From assembly GCF_963677005.1 (NCBI RefSeq), contig NZ_OY781616.1:751501-815500 (forward strand): 64,000 nt of DNA, written 5' to 3'. The notes under the pieces are model-generated. The model had not been told where the DNA came from, ran no database searches, and saw nothing but the letters and a program-made list of their open reading frames with translations. The stretch is from Maridesulfovibrio sp. (GTDB taxonomy: Bacteria > Desulfobacterota > Desulfovibrionia > Desulfovibrionales > Desulfovibrionaceae). A program made the translations under genes and the position numbers. Below are positions 36,791 to 46,623 of the stretch, one piece after another (the stretch's first letter is position 1; each line of letters opens with the position of its first letter).

Positions 36791-38878
36791 ATGGTGTGTG
36801 AATACAAGAAAAAATTTCTAATTTTTAATTTTCTAACGGTTTTCTGGGTTTTGCATGCCGCGTATGTTGCATGCGCCGCTCCTGTCCGTGTTGAAGGTGA
36901 CTTCAACTACCCGCCATACGAGTTTCTTGATAACGGTATTCCTTCCGGATTCAATATCGACATAATCCGGGCGATCGCTTCTGTGGAAAATTTTGATATC
37001 AGAATCAGGCTTCGCCAGTGGAATGATGTTGTCAAGGATCTGAAAACCGATCAATGCGATGTCGTTTCCGGGATGTTCTATACCCCGGAGCGGGCCGACC
37101 GGTTTGATTTTTCCGTTCCGCACAATATCCTTTCACACTCCATGTTTGTCCGTAAGGATTCCCCTGAGTTTGATCTTGAAGACCTTGCCCATAAGGAATT
37201 GATAGTTGAGCGAGGTGACATCATGCATGATTACGCACTCAAATATTATCCGGATGCGAAAATTTTCCCGGTTGCTTCACAGGAAGAAGCTCTGCGCCTT
37301 CTTTCTTCGGGAAGTCATGATGTGGCTTTGCTGGGCAAGCTGCCCGGACTGTTCAAAATTGATCACAGGAATCTTGTGAATGTCAAAAGCATGGGGCCGG
37401 GATTTGCTTTCGGAGATTACTGTTTTGTTGTTCAGAAAGGGGAAAGCAGGTTACTGCGGCAATTGAACGAAGGGCTGAGCATAATTCATCAAACCGGCGA
37501 ATATGATCGTATATATAAAAAATGGTTTGGGCACTATGAACACAAAAGTGCCTACAGACAGTTCGTGAAATATGCGGTGATGGTGCTCACTCCGCTGCTG
37601 GGTTTTCTGGTTTTTTTCATGTTCTGGATATGGCTTCTTCGCAACAGGGTGCGCAGAAAAACCTGTGAACTGCTTGCTGAACTGCATGAAAGAAAGCGTA
37701 TCGAGCAGGAAATAAGGACGGTTCAGAGTTATATGAGCAGCGTCATTGATTCCATGCCCTCCGTGCTCATAGGGGTCGACCGGAATTGCAAAGTAACCCA
37801 TTGGAACAGGGAGGCCGCACGAGTTTTTGAAGCAGATCAGGACCAGGTCCGTGGTCTTCCGCTCGATATAGCCGCTCCGCATCTTGCCAATGAAGTGGAT
37901 CGGGTAATGGAGGCTCTGAAGACCAGAGAAAAACGGATCGCACCTAGGATGAGAAGGGTTTCCGGAGGAAGGACAACGTATGAAGAGATCACCGTATATC
38001 CTTTGATGGAAGAGAATATTGACGGAGCCGTGATCAGGATAGACGACATCACCGAGCGCATTAATCTTGAGCAGATGATAATGCAGAGTGAAAAAATGAT
38101 GTCCATAGGAGGTCTGGCTGCCGGAATGGCCCATGAAATAAACAATCCTCTGGCTGTAATTGTAGGTCATGCGCAGAACATCAGACGAAGAGTTTCCCCG
38201 GAAATAAGGAAAAATTCCGATGCTGCCGAAGAGTGCGGTGTTTCTATTGAGTCGCTTGATAAGTATTTTTCCTCCCGCGGTATCTACAGAATGCTGGACA
38301 GTATTATCGAATCCGGTAACAGGGCAGCAAAGATAGTACTCAATATGCTTAGTTTCAGCCGCAAAAGTGACAATGTGCTGTCCAAATACGATCTGGCCGA
38401 AGTCCTTGACCGCACGCTGGAGCTTGCTTCCAGTGATTACGATCTGAAAAAGGAATATGATTTCAAAAGAATTAATATAGTCAGGGAGTATGGAGCCGGA
38501 GTTCCCGCTGTCCGCTGTGAGGGAAATGAGATCCAGCAGGTTTTTTTGAACCTCATCCGCAACGGGGCTGAGGCCATGGCGGAAAAAAAATACGGAACCG
38601 ATTCACCGCAGTTTACCATGCGCATCAATAAGGACGGTGAGATGGTGCGCATCGAGATAGAGGATAACGGCCCGGGAATGTCCGAAGATATCCGCAGCAG
38701 AATTTTTGAACCGTTTTACACCACAAAAGATGTGGGCAAGGGTACCGGTTTGGGGCTTTCCGTATCATATTTTATTATTACCGATCATCATAAAGGGACC
38801 ATGAAGGTTGATTCCATGCCCGGACACTGGACGAGATTCACCTTACGCCTTCCGGTGAAAGGCGAATATGATTTGTGA
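36791..38878 (+). CDS. Sensor histidine kinase with periplasmic amino-acid-binding-type domain
   Basis: A 695-residue membrane kinase. A signal helix (about 9-30) leads to a periplasmic SBP_bac_3 domain (about 31-255, with FNYPPYEFLDNGIPSGFNID), a transmembrane helix at about 262-285, a PAS domain (about 310-420), and a DHp/ATPase core. The phospho-acceptor His lies in MAHEINNPLA (about residue 447); N box NLIRNGAEAM, G boxes DNGPGM and GKGTGLGLS. Between the H-box helix and the second DHp helix is an extra segment (SPEIRKNSDAAEEC...YFSSRGIYRML) also found in the kinase at 58091. The ligand is probably a polar small molecule. No response regulator is adjacent. Confidence 0.93.
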   Translation: MVCEYKKKFLIFNFLTVFWVLHAAYVACAAPVRVEGDFNYPPYEFLDNGIPSGFNIDIIRAIASVENFDIRIRLRQWNDVVKDLKTDQCDVVSGMFYTPERADRFDFSVPHNILSHSMFVRKDSPEFDLEDLAHKELIVERGDIMHDYALKYYPDAKIFPVASQEEALRLLSSGSHDVALLGKLPGLFKIDHRNLVNVKSMGPGFAFGDYCFVVQKGESRLLRQLNEGLSIIHQTGEYDRIYKKWFGHYEHKSAYRQFVKYAVMVLTPLLGFLVFFMFWIWLLRNRVRRKTCELLAELHERKRIEQEIRTVQSYMSSVIDSMPSVLIGVDRNCKVTHWNREAARVFEADQDQVRGLPLDIAAPHLANEVDRVMEALKTREKRIAPRMRRVSGGRTTYEEITVYPLMEENIDGAVIRIDDITERINLEQMIMQSEKMMSIGGLAAGMAHEINNPLAVIVGHAQNIRRRVSPEIRKNSDAAEECGVSIESLDKYFSSRGIYRMLDSIIESGNRAAKIVLNMLSFSRKSDNVLSKYDLAEVLDRTLELASSDYDLKKEYDFKRINIVREYGAGVPAVRCEGNEIQQVFLNLIRNGAEAMAEKKYGTDSPQFTMRINKDGEMVRIEIEDNGPGMSEDIRSRIFEPFYTTKDVGKGTGLGLSVSYFIITDHHKGTMKVDSMPGHWTRFTLRLPVKGEYDL

Positions 38879-38941
38879 TTGTTATTTCAGTATATGCTGA
38901 TATGATAATTACGGGTTGAAGATTCAGCCGGAGGGACCGAA

Positions 38942-39844
38942 ATGAAGATTATTATTACCGGAGGAACCGGTTTTATAGGCAAGGCCTTGAGCCGCGTTCT
39001 TGTTTCCAAAGGATACGAAGTTATTGCTCTCACCCGGTCGGTAAGGCCGTCGGATATTGCGGGAGTCCGCAATGTTGTCTGGGACGGATGTACATCCGGG
39101 GGGTGGGCCGAGTTCGCTGAAGGCGCAAAAGCAATTGTGAACCTTGCCGGTGAAAATATTGCCGCCGGTCGCTGGACGGCCAGGCGGAAGGAAAGTATTG
39201 AGAAGAGCAGGCTGGATGCCGGTAAGGCTGTCTGTGAGGCCGTTTCCCGTGTGAAAGTCCGTCCGGAAGTGGTTGTTCAGGGCTCTGCCGTAGGCTTTTA
39301 CGGTTCCTGCGGACCTCAGCCGGTGGATGAGAATTCTCCGCAGGGTGATTCCTTTCTGGCCGGCGTAGCCGGTAGATGGGAGAAGTCGACAGCGAAAGTG
39401 GAAGACCTGGGCGTAAGGCGGGTGGTGATCCGTACCGGAATGGTTTTGGGCCACGGCGGAGCTCTTGCAAAAATGCTTCCTCCCTTCAATGCCGGACTTG
39501 GAGCTTTCTTAGGCAGCGGACATCAGGGCGTTTCCTGGATTCATCTCAATGACGAGGTCCGGGCGATCGTTTTTCTCATTGAGAATCAGGGTTGTCATGG
39601 TGTGTACAACCTGTCCTCATTCAATCCGATTACCTCAAACAAGTTCAACACCATTTTGGGAGAGGTCCTGAACAGAAAGATCTTTTTCCGGATGCCTGCG
39701 TTTGCGCTTAAGCTGGCCCTTGGCCAGATGGCCGAGGAAGTGCTTCTCGGCGGCCAGTTCGTCCTTCCTCAAAGATTGATTTCCGAGGGGTTCTCCTTTG
39801 AGAACCCGGAGCTTGCAGATGCTCTTGCGGACATTCTGGATTGA
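38942..39844 (+). CDS. TIGR01777-type SDR epimerase-like protein
   Basis: A 300-residue extended short-chain dehydrogenase-like protein with the N-terminal ITGGTGFIGKALSRVL Rossmann motif (residues 5-20), NLAGENIAAGRWTARRKE, GSAVGFYG in place of the usual YxxxK region, and the C-terminal DUF1731 domain (LPQRLISEGFSFENPEL). It matches the YfcH/SulA-like epimerase group, whose reaction is not established. It starts after GGAGGGACCG and stands alone between two unrelated genes. Confidence 0.9.
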   Translation: MKIIITGGTGFIGKALSRVLVSKGYEVIALTRSVRPSDIAGVRNVVWDGCTSGGWAEFAEGAKAIVNLAGENIAAGRWTARRKESIEKSRLDAGKAVCEAVSRVKVRPEVVVQGSAVGFYGSCGPQPVDENSPQGDSFLAGVAGRWEKSTAKVEDLGVRRVVIRTGMVLGHGGALAKMLPPFNAGLGAFLGSGHQGVSWIHLNDEVRAIVFLIENQGCHGVYNLSSFNPITSNKFNTILGEVLNRKIFFRMPAFALKLALGQMAEEVLLGGQFVLPQRLISEGFSFENPELADALADILD

Positions 39845-39964
39845 TCAATTTTCATTTTCAGGAACTACTTGAGAATGTGGCGTTGCTGTTTCTTTCGTCA
39901 CCGTGTTGTAATTCAAAATAACGTTGTTTGATGTAGTCGACAGAAAAAATGGAGGCTGCATCAA

Positions 39965-41344
39965 ATGCTGAAAAAAATGATACTTGTTTTTGCCATACTT
40001 GCCTTGAGTGCCGGTATGGCATTTGCGTCTGAATTTGAAATTGAAAAATACGAGATAGATACTCCGGTACGTTTCAATGTACCTTACAGCGGCAAGTATT
40101 CCGCTGCTTTCTCCGAAGGATTCCCTATCGGTATAGGTTCCGGTTTGACCTACGTAGGGAGGGGGAGTGACGGCACACGGTTTTTCTACGCCATCGGCGA
40201 CCGTGGCCCTAATGCCGACAGTCCCAAAGTCCTGATCAACGGCAAGAAGGTTCCTTCCAAATTTTTTCCTTCTCCTTTTTTTACCCCCAAATACGGTGCA
40301 CTCGGCCTGAAGGACGGCAAGGTCACTCTTTTGAGTACGATTGATATCAAGGATACAAAAGGTCGTAATATTTCCGGACGTCCCATCCCTCCGGGGGTGA
40401 CCGGTTCAACCGGTGAAGTTCCCATTTCCGATACCTACGCTGTTCTCGGATATGACCGGGAAGGACTGGATACCGAAGGTATCGCCATTGACCGCAAGGA
40501 CGGTAATCTCTGGATATGTGATGAGTACGGACCTTTTATTGCCAAGATGGAAGTCAACACCGGTCGTCTGATCAAGAAATACGGCCCCGGTGACGGATTG
40601 CCGGAGATTGTCGGCATGCGCCAGCCTAACAGGGGGATGGAAGGTATCGCCGTGACTCCCTCGAACAAAGTGATAGGGGCGGTGCAGTCCATCTGCGATA
40701 TTGACGGCAATGTGGCTGAGAGCAAGGCACCCTTTACCCGTCTTGTCGTGCTTGATCCTGAAACAGGCAAGACCTCCATGTTCGCCTATCCGGTCGATGT
40801 GGATGCCTATAAGAAATGCCAGGATGTAAAAATCGGCGATCTGCAGGCTGTAAGCGATACCGAGTTCCTGATTGTTGAGCAGGGTAAGGGCAAGGAAGGT
40901 CTGCGCAACGTGATTTATCTTGTTGATATAAGTGGAGCCACAGACCTGAGCGGCAGAAAAACCGCAGAAGGCAAGGAACTTGAAGCTGTTTCCGGGGCAG
41001 AGGAACTTTCCTCGCTGGGAATCAAAATGGCGTCCAAGAAAAAAATCATCAGCCTGCGTGAACACGGCTGGAAACCGAGCAAGGCCGAAGGTCTGGCAAT
41101 GCTCCCCGATATGCGTACCCTTGCAGTATGTTCCGACAATGATTTCGGATTCGGTGCTTCAACTGTAGATCCTGCCGCAGGCAAGGACGGCAAGCCGGTG
41201 AAAAAGGCAACCAAGTACCTTCTCGATAACGGAAAGCTGACCTATAACGGACAGGATGTTTCCACCTCTTTTGAGCTCAAACCTACCGGAGAGAAGGCTG
41301 GATTCTGGCTGATAAAATTGCCCAGAAAAGTCACTGATTATTAA
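39965..41344 (+). CDS. Exported esterase-like/phytase-like domain protein
   Basis: A 459-residue secreted protein with a clear signal peptide (MLKKMILVFAILALSAGMAFA, cut before SE). The mature part resembles the esterase-like activity of phytase family: GIGSGLTYVGRGSDGTRFF, AIGDRGPNADSP, GLDTEGIAIDRKDGNLWICD and MRQPNRGMEGIAVTP, a beta-propeller pattern with Asp-rich metal-binding loops. It may cleave phosphate esters in the periplasm, but this family is loosely defined and the substrate is unknown. A GGAGG-like site precedes the ATG. Repeat copy E and a strong terminator follow. Confidence 0.82.
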   Translation: MLKKMILVFAILALSAGMAFASEFEIEKYEIDTPVRFNVPYSGKYSAAFSEGFPIGIGSGLTYVGRGSDGTRFFYAIGDRGPNADSPKVLINGKKVPSKFFPSPFFTPKYGALGLKDGKVTLLSTIDIKDTKGRNISGRPIPPGVTGSTGEVPISDTYAVLGYDREGLDTEGIAIDRKDGNLWICDEYGPFIAKMEVNTGRLIKKYGPGDGLPEIVGMRQPNRGMEGIAVTPSNKVIGAVQSICDIDGNVAESKAPFTRLVVLDPETGKTSMFAYPVDVDAYKKCQDVKIGDLQAVSDTEFLIVEQGKGKEGLRNVIYLVDISGATDLSGRKTAEGKELEAVSGAEELSSLGIKMASKKKIISLREHGWKPSKAEGLAMLPDMRTLAVCSDNDFGFGASTVDPAAGKDGKPVKKATKYLLDNGKLTYNGQDVSTSFELKPTGEKAGFWLIKLPRKVTDY

Positions 41345-41454
41345 TCCCGCATGATTGCGGAACTTAGCCGGTTTTGCCCATTCCGGGCAGGGAATGCTGA
41401 GCGGGATCCCGCACAGGTTGGCTTAATCTGAGTATTTCGTCAGGGATTGCTCTC

Positions 41455-41524
41455 GGCGCCCCTGCCGGGGGCCTAAAACCCTTTGAAAAGGGTTTTAGAA
41501 TCCTATTTTTGATAAGGCTTCGCC
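41455..41524 (+). repeat. Intergenic palindromic repeat, copy E (lacks the GCGCTTCGCGC arm)
   Basis: GGCGCCCCTGCCGGGGGCC, TAAAACCCTTT/AAAGGGTTTTA stem, GAATCC and TTTTTGATAAGGCTTCGCC. It aligns with the distal half of copies A and D. The rest of the 311-base gap holds the terminator at 41602 and no gene. Confidence 0.8.
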
Positions 41525-41601
41525 GGCTCAGATGGCAAAACGTCATTGTAATCAAATTAGTTGATGGAATGTCCGATTGACCGGGTAAGATTATGACAAA
41601 G

Positions 41602-41643
41602 GCCGGAAATCGAAGCATTGATATGCTTCGATTTCCGGCTTTT
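41602..41643. terminator. Long hairpin terminator between the phytase-like gene and rsgA
   Basis: GCCGGAAATCGAAGCAT (41602-41618) and its exact complement (41623-41639) make a 17-bp stem around TGAT, followed by TTTT. It serves the plus-strand gene and may also stop rsgA transcripts. Confidence 0.92.
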
Positions 41644-41655
41644 ATTTGAACATTT

Positions 41656-42690
41656 TTATTTCCACTTTCGGGAATACCTTTTCTTTCCGGAAGCTTTGCG
41701 GCGGGATTTTTCCGTAATCATTTCCATGTTCTTTACAGCTTCACTCTTCAGCTTAAGGTAGTTGCCGAGTCTGCGGGAATCAAGTTCGCCATTTTCCAGG
41801 GCTTCCCTTACCGCGCATCCCGGTTCCTTGTGATGGCTGCAATCCGAAAATCTGCACTGTTCTTCAAGCTGCACTACTTCGGCAAAGGCCCTGTCTATTC
41901 CCATGCTGCAATCATGGAGCTGCAGTTCCCGTATTCCGGGTACGTCTATCAGCAGAGCGCCTGAGGGCATGACATGCAGCGTACGCGCTGTTGTTGTATG
42001 GCGCCCCTTATCGTCACCGGACCGAATTGAACCGGTTTTCTTCTCAGTTCCGTTAACGGTATTCAGAAGCGTGGTTTTACCTACCCCGGAGGAACCGAGC
42101 AGAACAACCGTTTCACCGGGACCGAACCATTTCTGCAATTGCTCGACACTTTCCCGGCTTTTTGCATTGACCGTTACTATTTCCATGTCCGGAAAAAGGG
42201 CCTGTGCTTTTCGTCTGTAGTTCTGCGCTTCTTCGGCAAGGTCTTCCTTGGTCAGGATCAAGACGAAATTCACTCCTGCTTCAAGTGCAAGGCAGATGTA
42301 TCTTTCTATCCTGTTGAGATTGAATTCGCTGTTGCAGGAGGAGACGATGAAAAGAGTGTCGATGTTTGCCGCAATAGGTTGAAGCTTTATCTCCTGTCCG
42401 GGAGCCATGCGCTGCAGCAGGCTGGTCCGGTCCAGAACCTTTTCCGGGACAAGTGTCTCGCGATCCAGAAGTATCCAGTCACCGACTGTGGGTTGCTCGT
42501 TGAGGCTGCCGACACCTTTTTCGGCAATGGGCAGAAGGTGTTCCGATTCTCCTGTGCAGGCCACCACGTGACCTCGATGGGTTTCAGTTACCCTTGCAGG
42601 CAAAAGGCGGTTTCTATCTTTCTCGGAGAGTTGATTCTTGAAAACGTTTTTCCATCCCAGTCGGGATAGCTGGTTATTTTGTGCAGGCAA
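41656..42690 (-). CDS. rsgA: Small ribosomal subunit biogenesis GTPase RsgA
   Basis: A 344-residue circularly permuted GTPase that assists late 30S subunit maturation. It has an OB fold (about 35-95), the G4 motif LTKED (146-150), then the Walker A GSSGVGKTTLLN (199-210), DVPGIREL (G3, about 249-256), and a C-terminal zinc site (CRFSDCSHHKEPGC, 279-292). The tail after residue 325 is very basic, suited to rRNA binding. The start codon is TTG with only a weak AGAGAAA site; no better start is seen nearby. Confidence 0.95.
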   Translation of the reverse strand: MPAQNNQLSRLGWKNVFKNQLSEKDRNRLLPARVTETHRGHVVACTGESEHLLPIAEKGVGSLNEQPTVGDWILLDRETLVPEKVLDRTSLLQRMAPGQEIKLQPIAANIDTLFIVSSCNSEFNLNRIERYICLALEAGVNFVLILTKEDLAEEAQNYRRKAQALFPDMEIVTVNAKSRESVEQLQKWFGPGETVVLLGSSGVGKTTLLNTVNGTEKKTGSIRSGDDKGRHTTTARTLHVMPSGALLIDVPGIRELQLHDCSMGIDRAFAEVVQLEEQCRFSDCSHHKEPGCAVREALENGELDSRRLGNYLKLKSEAVKNMEMITEKSRRKASGKKRYSRKWK

Positions 42691-42911
42691 TTGTTTCTCT
42701 GTTTTGTGCAGTATTGTTTAGTTTCTAAATATACGTGACAAGCCGGAAACAGGCAAGGCTTCCGCTTGTAGTTATTCCAACGGTATTTCCGGTACGGAAC
42801 CGGATAAATTAATTGTTCATCTTTCAAAGAGATTCCGACTGTGTTATATTACAGTTAAACGTGTTGGTGCATTGAATACGGAACAGCATGGAAAGAATCC
42901 CGGAGGGCGGC

Positions 42912-43880
42912 ATGAGCAGTGAAGTGCGTGAACTGATCCGGAAGTTTCTGCCTGAATACAGCATTTCAAGGTTCGGCAGGCTGTATACCGACACCACGGA
43001 GTTTATGAACGTTGACTACAGCGATGTCATCAGCCTTGGAGATGATGAGCATTTTCTGGTGCTCAAGAATGAGCAGGAAAGACGATTCGGGCTGGCCGAT
43101 CCCAAGTATTGGGTCAAGCGCTGCCGGATGCTTGAGACCAACGAACCCAAAATACTCAAGCTGGTCTTTTATGAAAAGTTTCCCATGAATATCGGCCCGT
43201 TCAAGATTCAGTGCTACCGGAGCCCCCGCAAGGAAGCGAGGATACTTGATCTTGTAAGGGGCGATATGCGGTTCATGCAGGGGTATTCGTTGAACGATTC
43301 CGCCGGAAACAATGTCCGGATTCTGGATGTGATTCGCGGGAAGCGTCTTGATGTTGTTGTTCATGATATTCCTGTGGATCACCGCACTTATTTTCATGAA
43401 TATTTTCCGGATATATTTGAAAAATTCATTGAATCATGTGCCGCGATCAAGTTTCTGCATGATCATGACGAGAAGCACGGAGATATTCGCCGTGATCACC
43501 TCTGGGTGGAAAGCGGCACCGGGGAATACCGCTGGATTGATTTCGATTACGCCTTTGAACTTTACGAGAATCCGTTCGGGCTCGATATTTTCGGGCTGGG
43601 CAGTATTCTTATCTATCTTGCAGGCAAGGCCAACCTTACCCAGCAGACTCTGGCTGAACTCGGTTTCGGCCCGGAAGCCATGTCCGGGATAGGTCCGGGA
43701 GATTATTCTGTGGTCATCGGGAACAGAGTCATTAATCTGCTTAAGATTTATGACTACATACCCAGTTCCCTTAACAATATTTTAATGCATTTTTCGGCAT
43801 CCAGCTCGGTTTTTTACGAGTCGGTTGATGAGCTTATGGTGGACATGGACAGAAGCCTCAAGGAAATCCGGGGGCTGTAG
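42912..43880 (+). CDS. Protein kinase-like fold protein of unknown target
   Basis: A 322-residue protein with a eukaryotic-type kinase plan: an early Lys in ILKLVFYEKF, a catalytic-loop-like HGDIRRDHLWV (His189-Asp191) and a DFG-like WIDFDYAFEL (Asp210, Asp212), followed by a helical lobe. The HGD and DFD pattern resembles lipopolysaccharide and small-molecule kinases as well as Ser/Thr kinases. The start at 42912 has GGAGGGCGG directly upstream; an ATG 24 bases earlier is possible. A universal stress protein gene follows after 34 bases, probably in the same operon. Substrate unknown. Confidence 0.72.
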   Translation: MSSEVRELIRKFLPEYSISRFGRLYTDTTEFMNVDYSDVISLGDDEHFLVLKNEQERRFGLADPKYWVKRCRMLETNEPKILKLVFYEKFPMNIGPFKIQCYRSPRKEARILDLVRGDMRFMQGYSLNDSAGNNVRILDVIRGKRLDVVVHDIPVDHRTYFHEYFPDIFEKFIESCAAIKFLHDHDEKHGDIRRDHLWVESGTGEYRWIDFDYAFELYENPFGLDIFGLGSILIYLAGKANLTQQTLAELGFGPEAMSGIGPGDYSVVIGNRVINLLKIYDYIPSSLNNILMHFSASSSVFYESVDELMVDMDRSLKEIRGL

Positions 43881-43914
43881 GAATTCGTATGTCTTTTATC
43901 AGGAGGTCGGAGTC

Positions 43915-44403
43915 ATGAAGTCCTTGAAGGTGCTGATTGCTTTTGACGGTTCGGATAATTCTTTCAAGGCGGTTGAGTATGTCGGCAGGATCGTGCGTAA
44001 CTGCTCAAGCGGCGAGATAACCATTTTGTATGTGGAACGACTCCCGGACAAGGATACCTTTCCCGATGACGAGTCCTGGGAGAAGCAGTGCCTGACGAAT
44101 GAGCAGGGTATGAAAGACAAGCTCGCCAAGGCCCGGGACATGCTGGTTGAGCAGGGTGTTCCAAAGGAAGATGTAGCCGTGGAATATTTTGCCAGCTGCA
44201 ATTCTCCGGTTCATGAAAAGTGCTCCTGCTCCGCCGGGCGCAGCATAGGGATGGACATTCTGAGGATAAGGGAAGAGGGCGGATACGGAACTATTGTCAT
44301 CGGGCGCAGAGGGGTCAGCAAGGCCGAAGAGTTCCTGTTCGGGTCCGTTTCAACCAAGGTTGTACAGTCTGCGGTTGATTGCACCGTCTGGGTAGTCAGC
44401 TGA
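43915..44403 (+). CDS. Universal stress protein (UspA family)
   Basis: A 162-residue UspA-fold protein starting MKSLKVLIAFDGSDNSFKA, with VIGRRGVSKAEEFLFGSVSTKVV near the end, an ATP-binding-type G-x2-G-x9-G-S pattern. It is longer than the copy at 34793 through an insert near residues 95-115 containing HEKCSCSAGRS. AGGAGG lies eight bases before the ATG. It follows the kinase-like gene closely, which suggests the two act together, though no link is known. Confidence 0.9.
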   Translation: MKSLKVLIAFDGSDNSFKAVEYVGRIVRNCSSGEITILYVERLPDKDTFPDDESWEKQCLTNEQGMKDKLAKARDMLVEQGVPKEDVAVEYFASCNSPVHEKCSCSAGRSIGMDILRIREEGGYGTIVIGRRGVSKAEEFLFGSVSTKVVQSAVDCTVWVVS

Positions 44404-44651
44404 TCGCATGTCCTCCCGCATGAGTGCTGCGAATTATGTTCGTTGATCCGGGCAGATGTGCTTACGTTTCCGGACTTGTTTTTCCGGATACTTTGTATGC
44501 ATTCTGCTGCCAGTCTCCATGCAGGTTTCAATCCTGCAACGATTAACCGGCGGCCTTGACTCTATCACTATGATCTATTATTTATTTTGCCGTTTGGGAA
44601 AATATATAACTATAGGCTGTAACAAGTAATTGGAATAGCAGTTGGTGATAG

Positions 44652-45095
44652 ATGGACGAAAAATTGAATTTGCTGTTTCTGTGCACCGGTAATTCCTGCC
44701 GCAGCCAGATGGCAGAAGGCTGGGCAAGGTTTCTTAAGGGTGACAAGGTAAATGCCTGTTCTGCAGGAATTGAGACCCACGGGCTTAATCCTTATGCAGT
44801 GAAGGTTATGGCGGAAGTGGGCATAGATATTTCCAGTAATGTTTCCTCGCATATTGATGAATACAGAGATAAAGAAATAGATGTAGTGATCACTGTCTGT
44901 GATCACGCCTATGAAACCTGTCCCTTATTCCCCGGTGGAAGCAGGGTTGTTCATGTGGGATTTGATGATCCTCCGCGCCTTGCCGAGGAACTTGCTGCCA
45001 AGGGCGCTTCTGAGGAAGAGCAACTGGACTGTTACCGCAAAGTGCGTGACCAGATCAGGGATTTTGTGGAAGGATTGCCCGAAGGCCTTGTTTAG
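44652..45095 (+). CDS. arsC: Thioredoxin-coupled arsenate reductase
   Basis: A 147-residue protein of the low-molecular-weight phosphatase fold. It carries the P-loop LCTGNSCRS (Cys11 nucleophile) and the redox pair Cys83 and Cys90 (TVCDHAYETCPLFP), the three-cysteine relay of the thioredoxin-dependent arsenate reductases that turn arsenate into arsenite. All three cysteines are intact, which separates it from plain tyrosine phosphatases. No arsenite pump or ArsR lies beside it. A terminator follows at 45138. Confidence 0.92.
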   Translation: MDEKLNLLFLCTGNSCRSQMAEGWARFLKGDKVNACSAGIETHGLNPYAVKVMAEVGIDISSNVSSHIDEYRDKEIDVVITVCDHAYETCPLFPGGSRVVHVGFDDPPRLAEELAAKGASEEEQLDCYRKVRDQIRDFVEGLPEGLV

Positions 45096-45137
45096 ATTTT
45101 CTGTAAGGTAATTTTTTTACAACAATAAGTAAGATCG

Positions 45138-45170
45138 GCCCGGAATCGCATATGCGGTTTCGGGCTTTTT
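45138..45170 (+). terminator. Terminator after arsC
   Basis: GCCCGGAATCGCA and TGCGGTTTCGGGC pair with one mismatch, followed by TTTTTC. Confidence 0.9.
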
Positions 45171-45366
45171 CTTTCGGGCAGTGGCAACAGCGGCTTAAAG
45201 TCTGTGTGAAGCACGTTTCTTTCCCGAGTATTCTCTTTTAACAGAGTTGTTCGGCTTTATTCAGCTTGCGGTATCTATAAAAAATGCTGTATTTTTGGCG
45301 TAGAACGTAATATTTATCGTTTTGTTTTTGATTATGAATAGTTAAACTACAAAAATGCAGGTTTTC

Positions 45367-46578
45367 ATGGAATCGCTCAAGGAACTGTACAGGATCGGCG
45401 TCGGCCCCTCATCCAGCCATACGATGGGACCGAAGCTCGCTGCATCAAAATTTTGTGAGAAAAATGCTGCTGCCGCGAGTTTCAGGGTGACTCTTTTCGA
45501 AAGTCTGGCCGCGACAGGTAAGGGCCATCTGACGGACTGGGCGGTGCTCAGTGTTCTTGGTTCGGACAGGACTGAACTTCTGTGGAAAGCGGAAGAGAAG
45601 ATGCCCGAACACCCCAACGGCATGTTTTTCGAAGCACTGGATGCAAAAGGAAATGTTCTGGATTCATGGAAGGTCTACAGCGTAGGAGGCGGTGCCATAC
45701 GTGAGGAAGGTGCTCCGGCTGCAGGTGCGGCAAATGTATACGGTCTGAATACCATTTCAGACATAATGGCATGGTGTGAAGACAAGGGAATAACTTACTG
45801 GGAATATGTGGAGCAGTGCGAAGGAAAGGGAATATGGGATTTTCTGCGTGAAATCTGGCTGGTGATGGATGAATCCCTTGAGCGCGGGATCGATGCCGAA
45901 GGGGTGCTTCCCGGTTCAATCGGATTGCGCAGGCAGGCCAAATCATATTACCGGCGCACCCGTCTTGCTGCTGCCGATATGCAGCTTACAGGCATGGCAA
46001 CGGCCTACGCGCTGGCTGTTGCAGAAGAAAACGCGGCAGGAGGGGTGATTGTCACCGCGCCGACCTGCGGCTCCTGTGGAATTGTCCCTGCCACGCTCAA
46101 ATATCTGCAGACAACTCACGGACTCAAGGAGAATGATCTCATCCGCGCCCTCGCCACTGCCGGACTTTTCGGCAATGTAATCAAGACAAACGCGTCTATT
46201 TCCGGTGCCGAGGTCGGATGTCAGGGCGAGGTCGGCTCGGCCTGTGCCATGGCTTCTGCTGCCGCAACCCAGTTGATGGGCGGAACCCTGCGGCAGATAG
46301 AGTACGCGGCTGAAATGGGGCTTGAGCATCATTTGGGCCTGACCTGTGATCCTGTTGACGGGCTTGTGCAGATTCCCTGCATAGAACGTAATGCCTGCGC
46401 GGCAACCAGAGCCCTGGCCAGGGCACAGATGTCCATTCTTTCCGATGGGACCCACAGAATTCCATTTGATGAAGTTGTATCTGTAATGCGTGAAACAGGA
46501 CATGATTTGCCCAGTCTCTACCGCGAAACATCAGGTGGAGGTCTTGCCAAGGCCTATAATTCCCGTTGCCGGAAGTGA
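45367..46578 (+). CDS. sdaA: L-serine ammonia-lyase (single-chain, iron-sulfur type)
   Basis: A 403-residue enzyme turning L-serine into pyruvate and ammonia. The N-terminal GVGPSSSHTMGP, TAPTCGSCGIVPATL, EVGCQGEVGSACAMA and GLTCDPVDGLVQIPCIERN segments are diagnostic, and their cysteines bind the 4Fe-4S cluster. The chosen start (MESLKELYRIGVGPSSSH) has AGG five bases upstream and gives the same spacing to GPSSSH as Escherichia coli SdaA; an ATG at 45355 would add four residues. The cluster is oxygen-sensitive, in keeping with an anaerobe. It is a single-gene unit closed by a terminator. Confidence 0.93.
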   Translation: MESLKELYRIGVGPSSSHTMGPKLAASKFCEKNAAAASFRVTLFESLAATGKGHLTDWAVLSVLGSDRTELLWKAEEKMPEHPNGMFFEALDAKGNVLDSWKVYSVGGGAIREEGAPAAGAANVYGLNTISDIMAWCEDKGITYWEYVEQCEGKGIWDFLREIWLVMDESLERGIDAEGVLPGSIGLRRQAKSYYRRTRLAAADMQLTGMATAYALAVAEENAAGGVIVTAPTCGSCGIVPATLKYLQTTHGLKENDLIRALATAGLFGNVIKTNASISGAEVGCQGEVGSACAMASAAATQLMGGTLRQIEYAAEMGLEHHLGLTCDPVDGLVQIPCIERNACAATRALARAQMSILSDGTHRIPFDEVVSVMRETGHDLPSLYRETSGGGLAKAYNSRCRK

Positions 46579-46623
46579 TGGCCGGGCTGCCGGGTTCTTT
46601 TCTTTCATATTCATGAATATATG

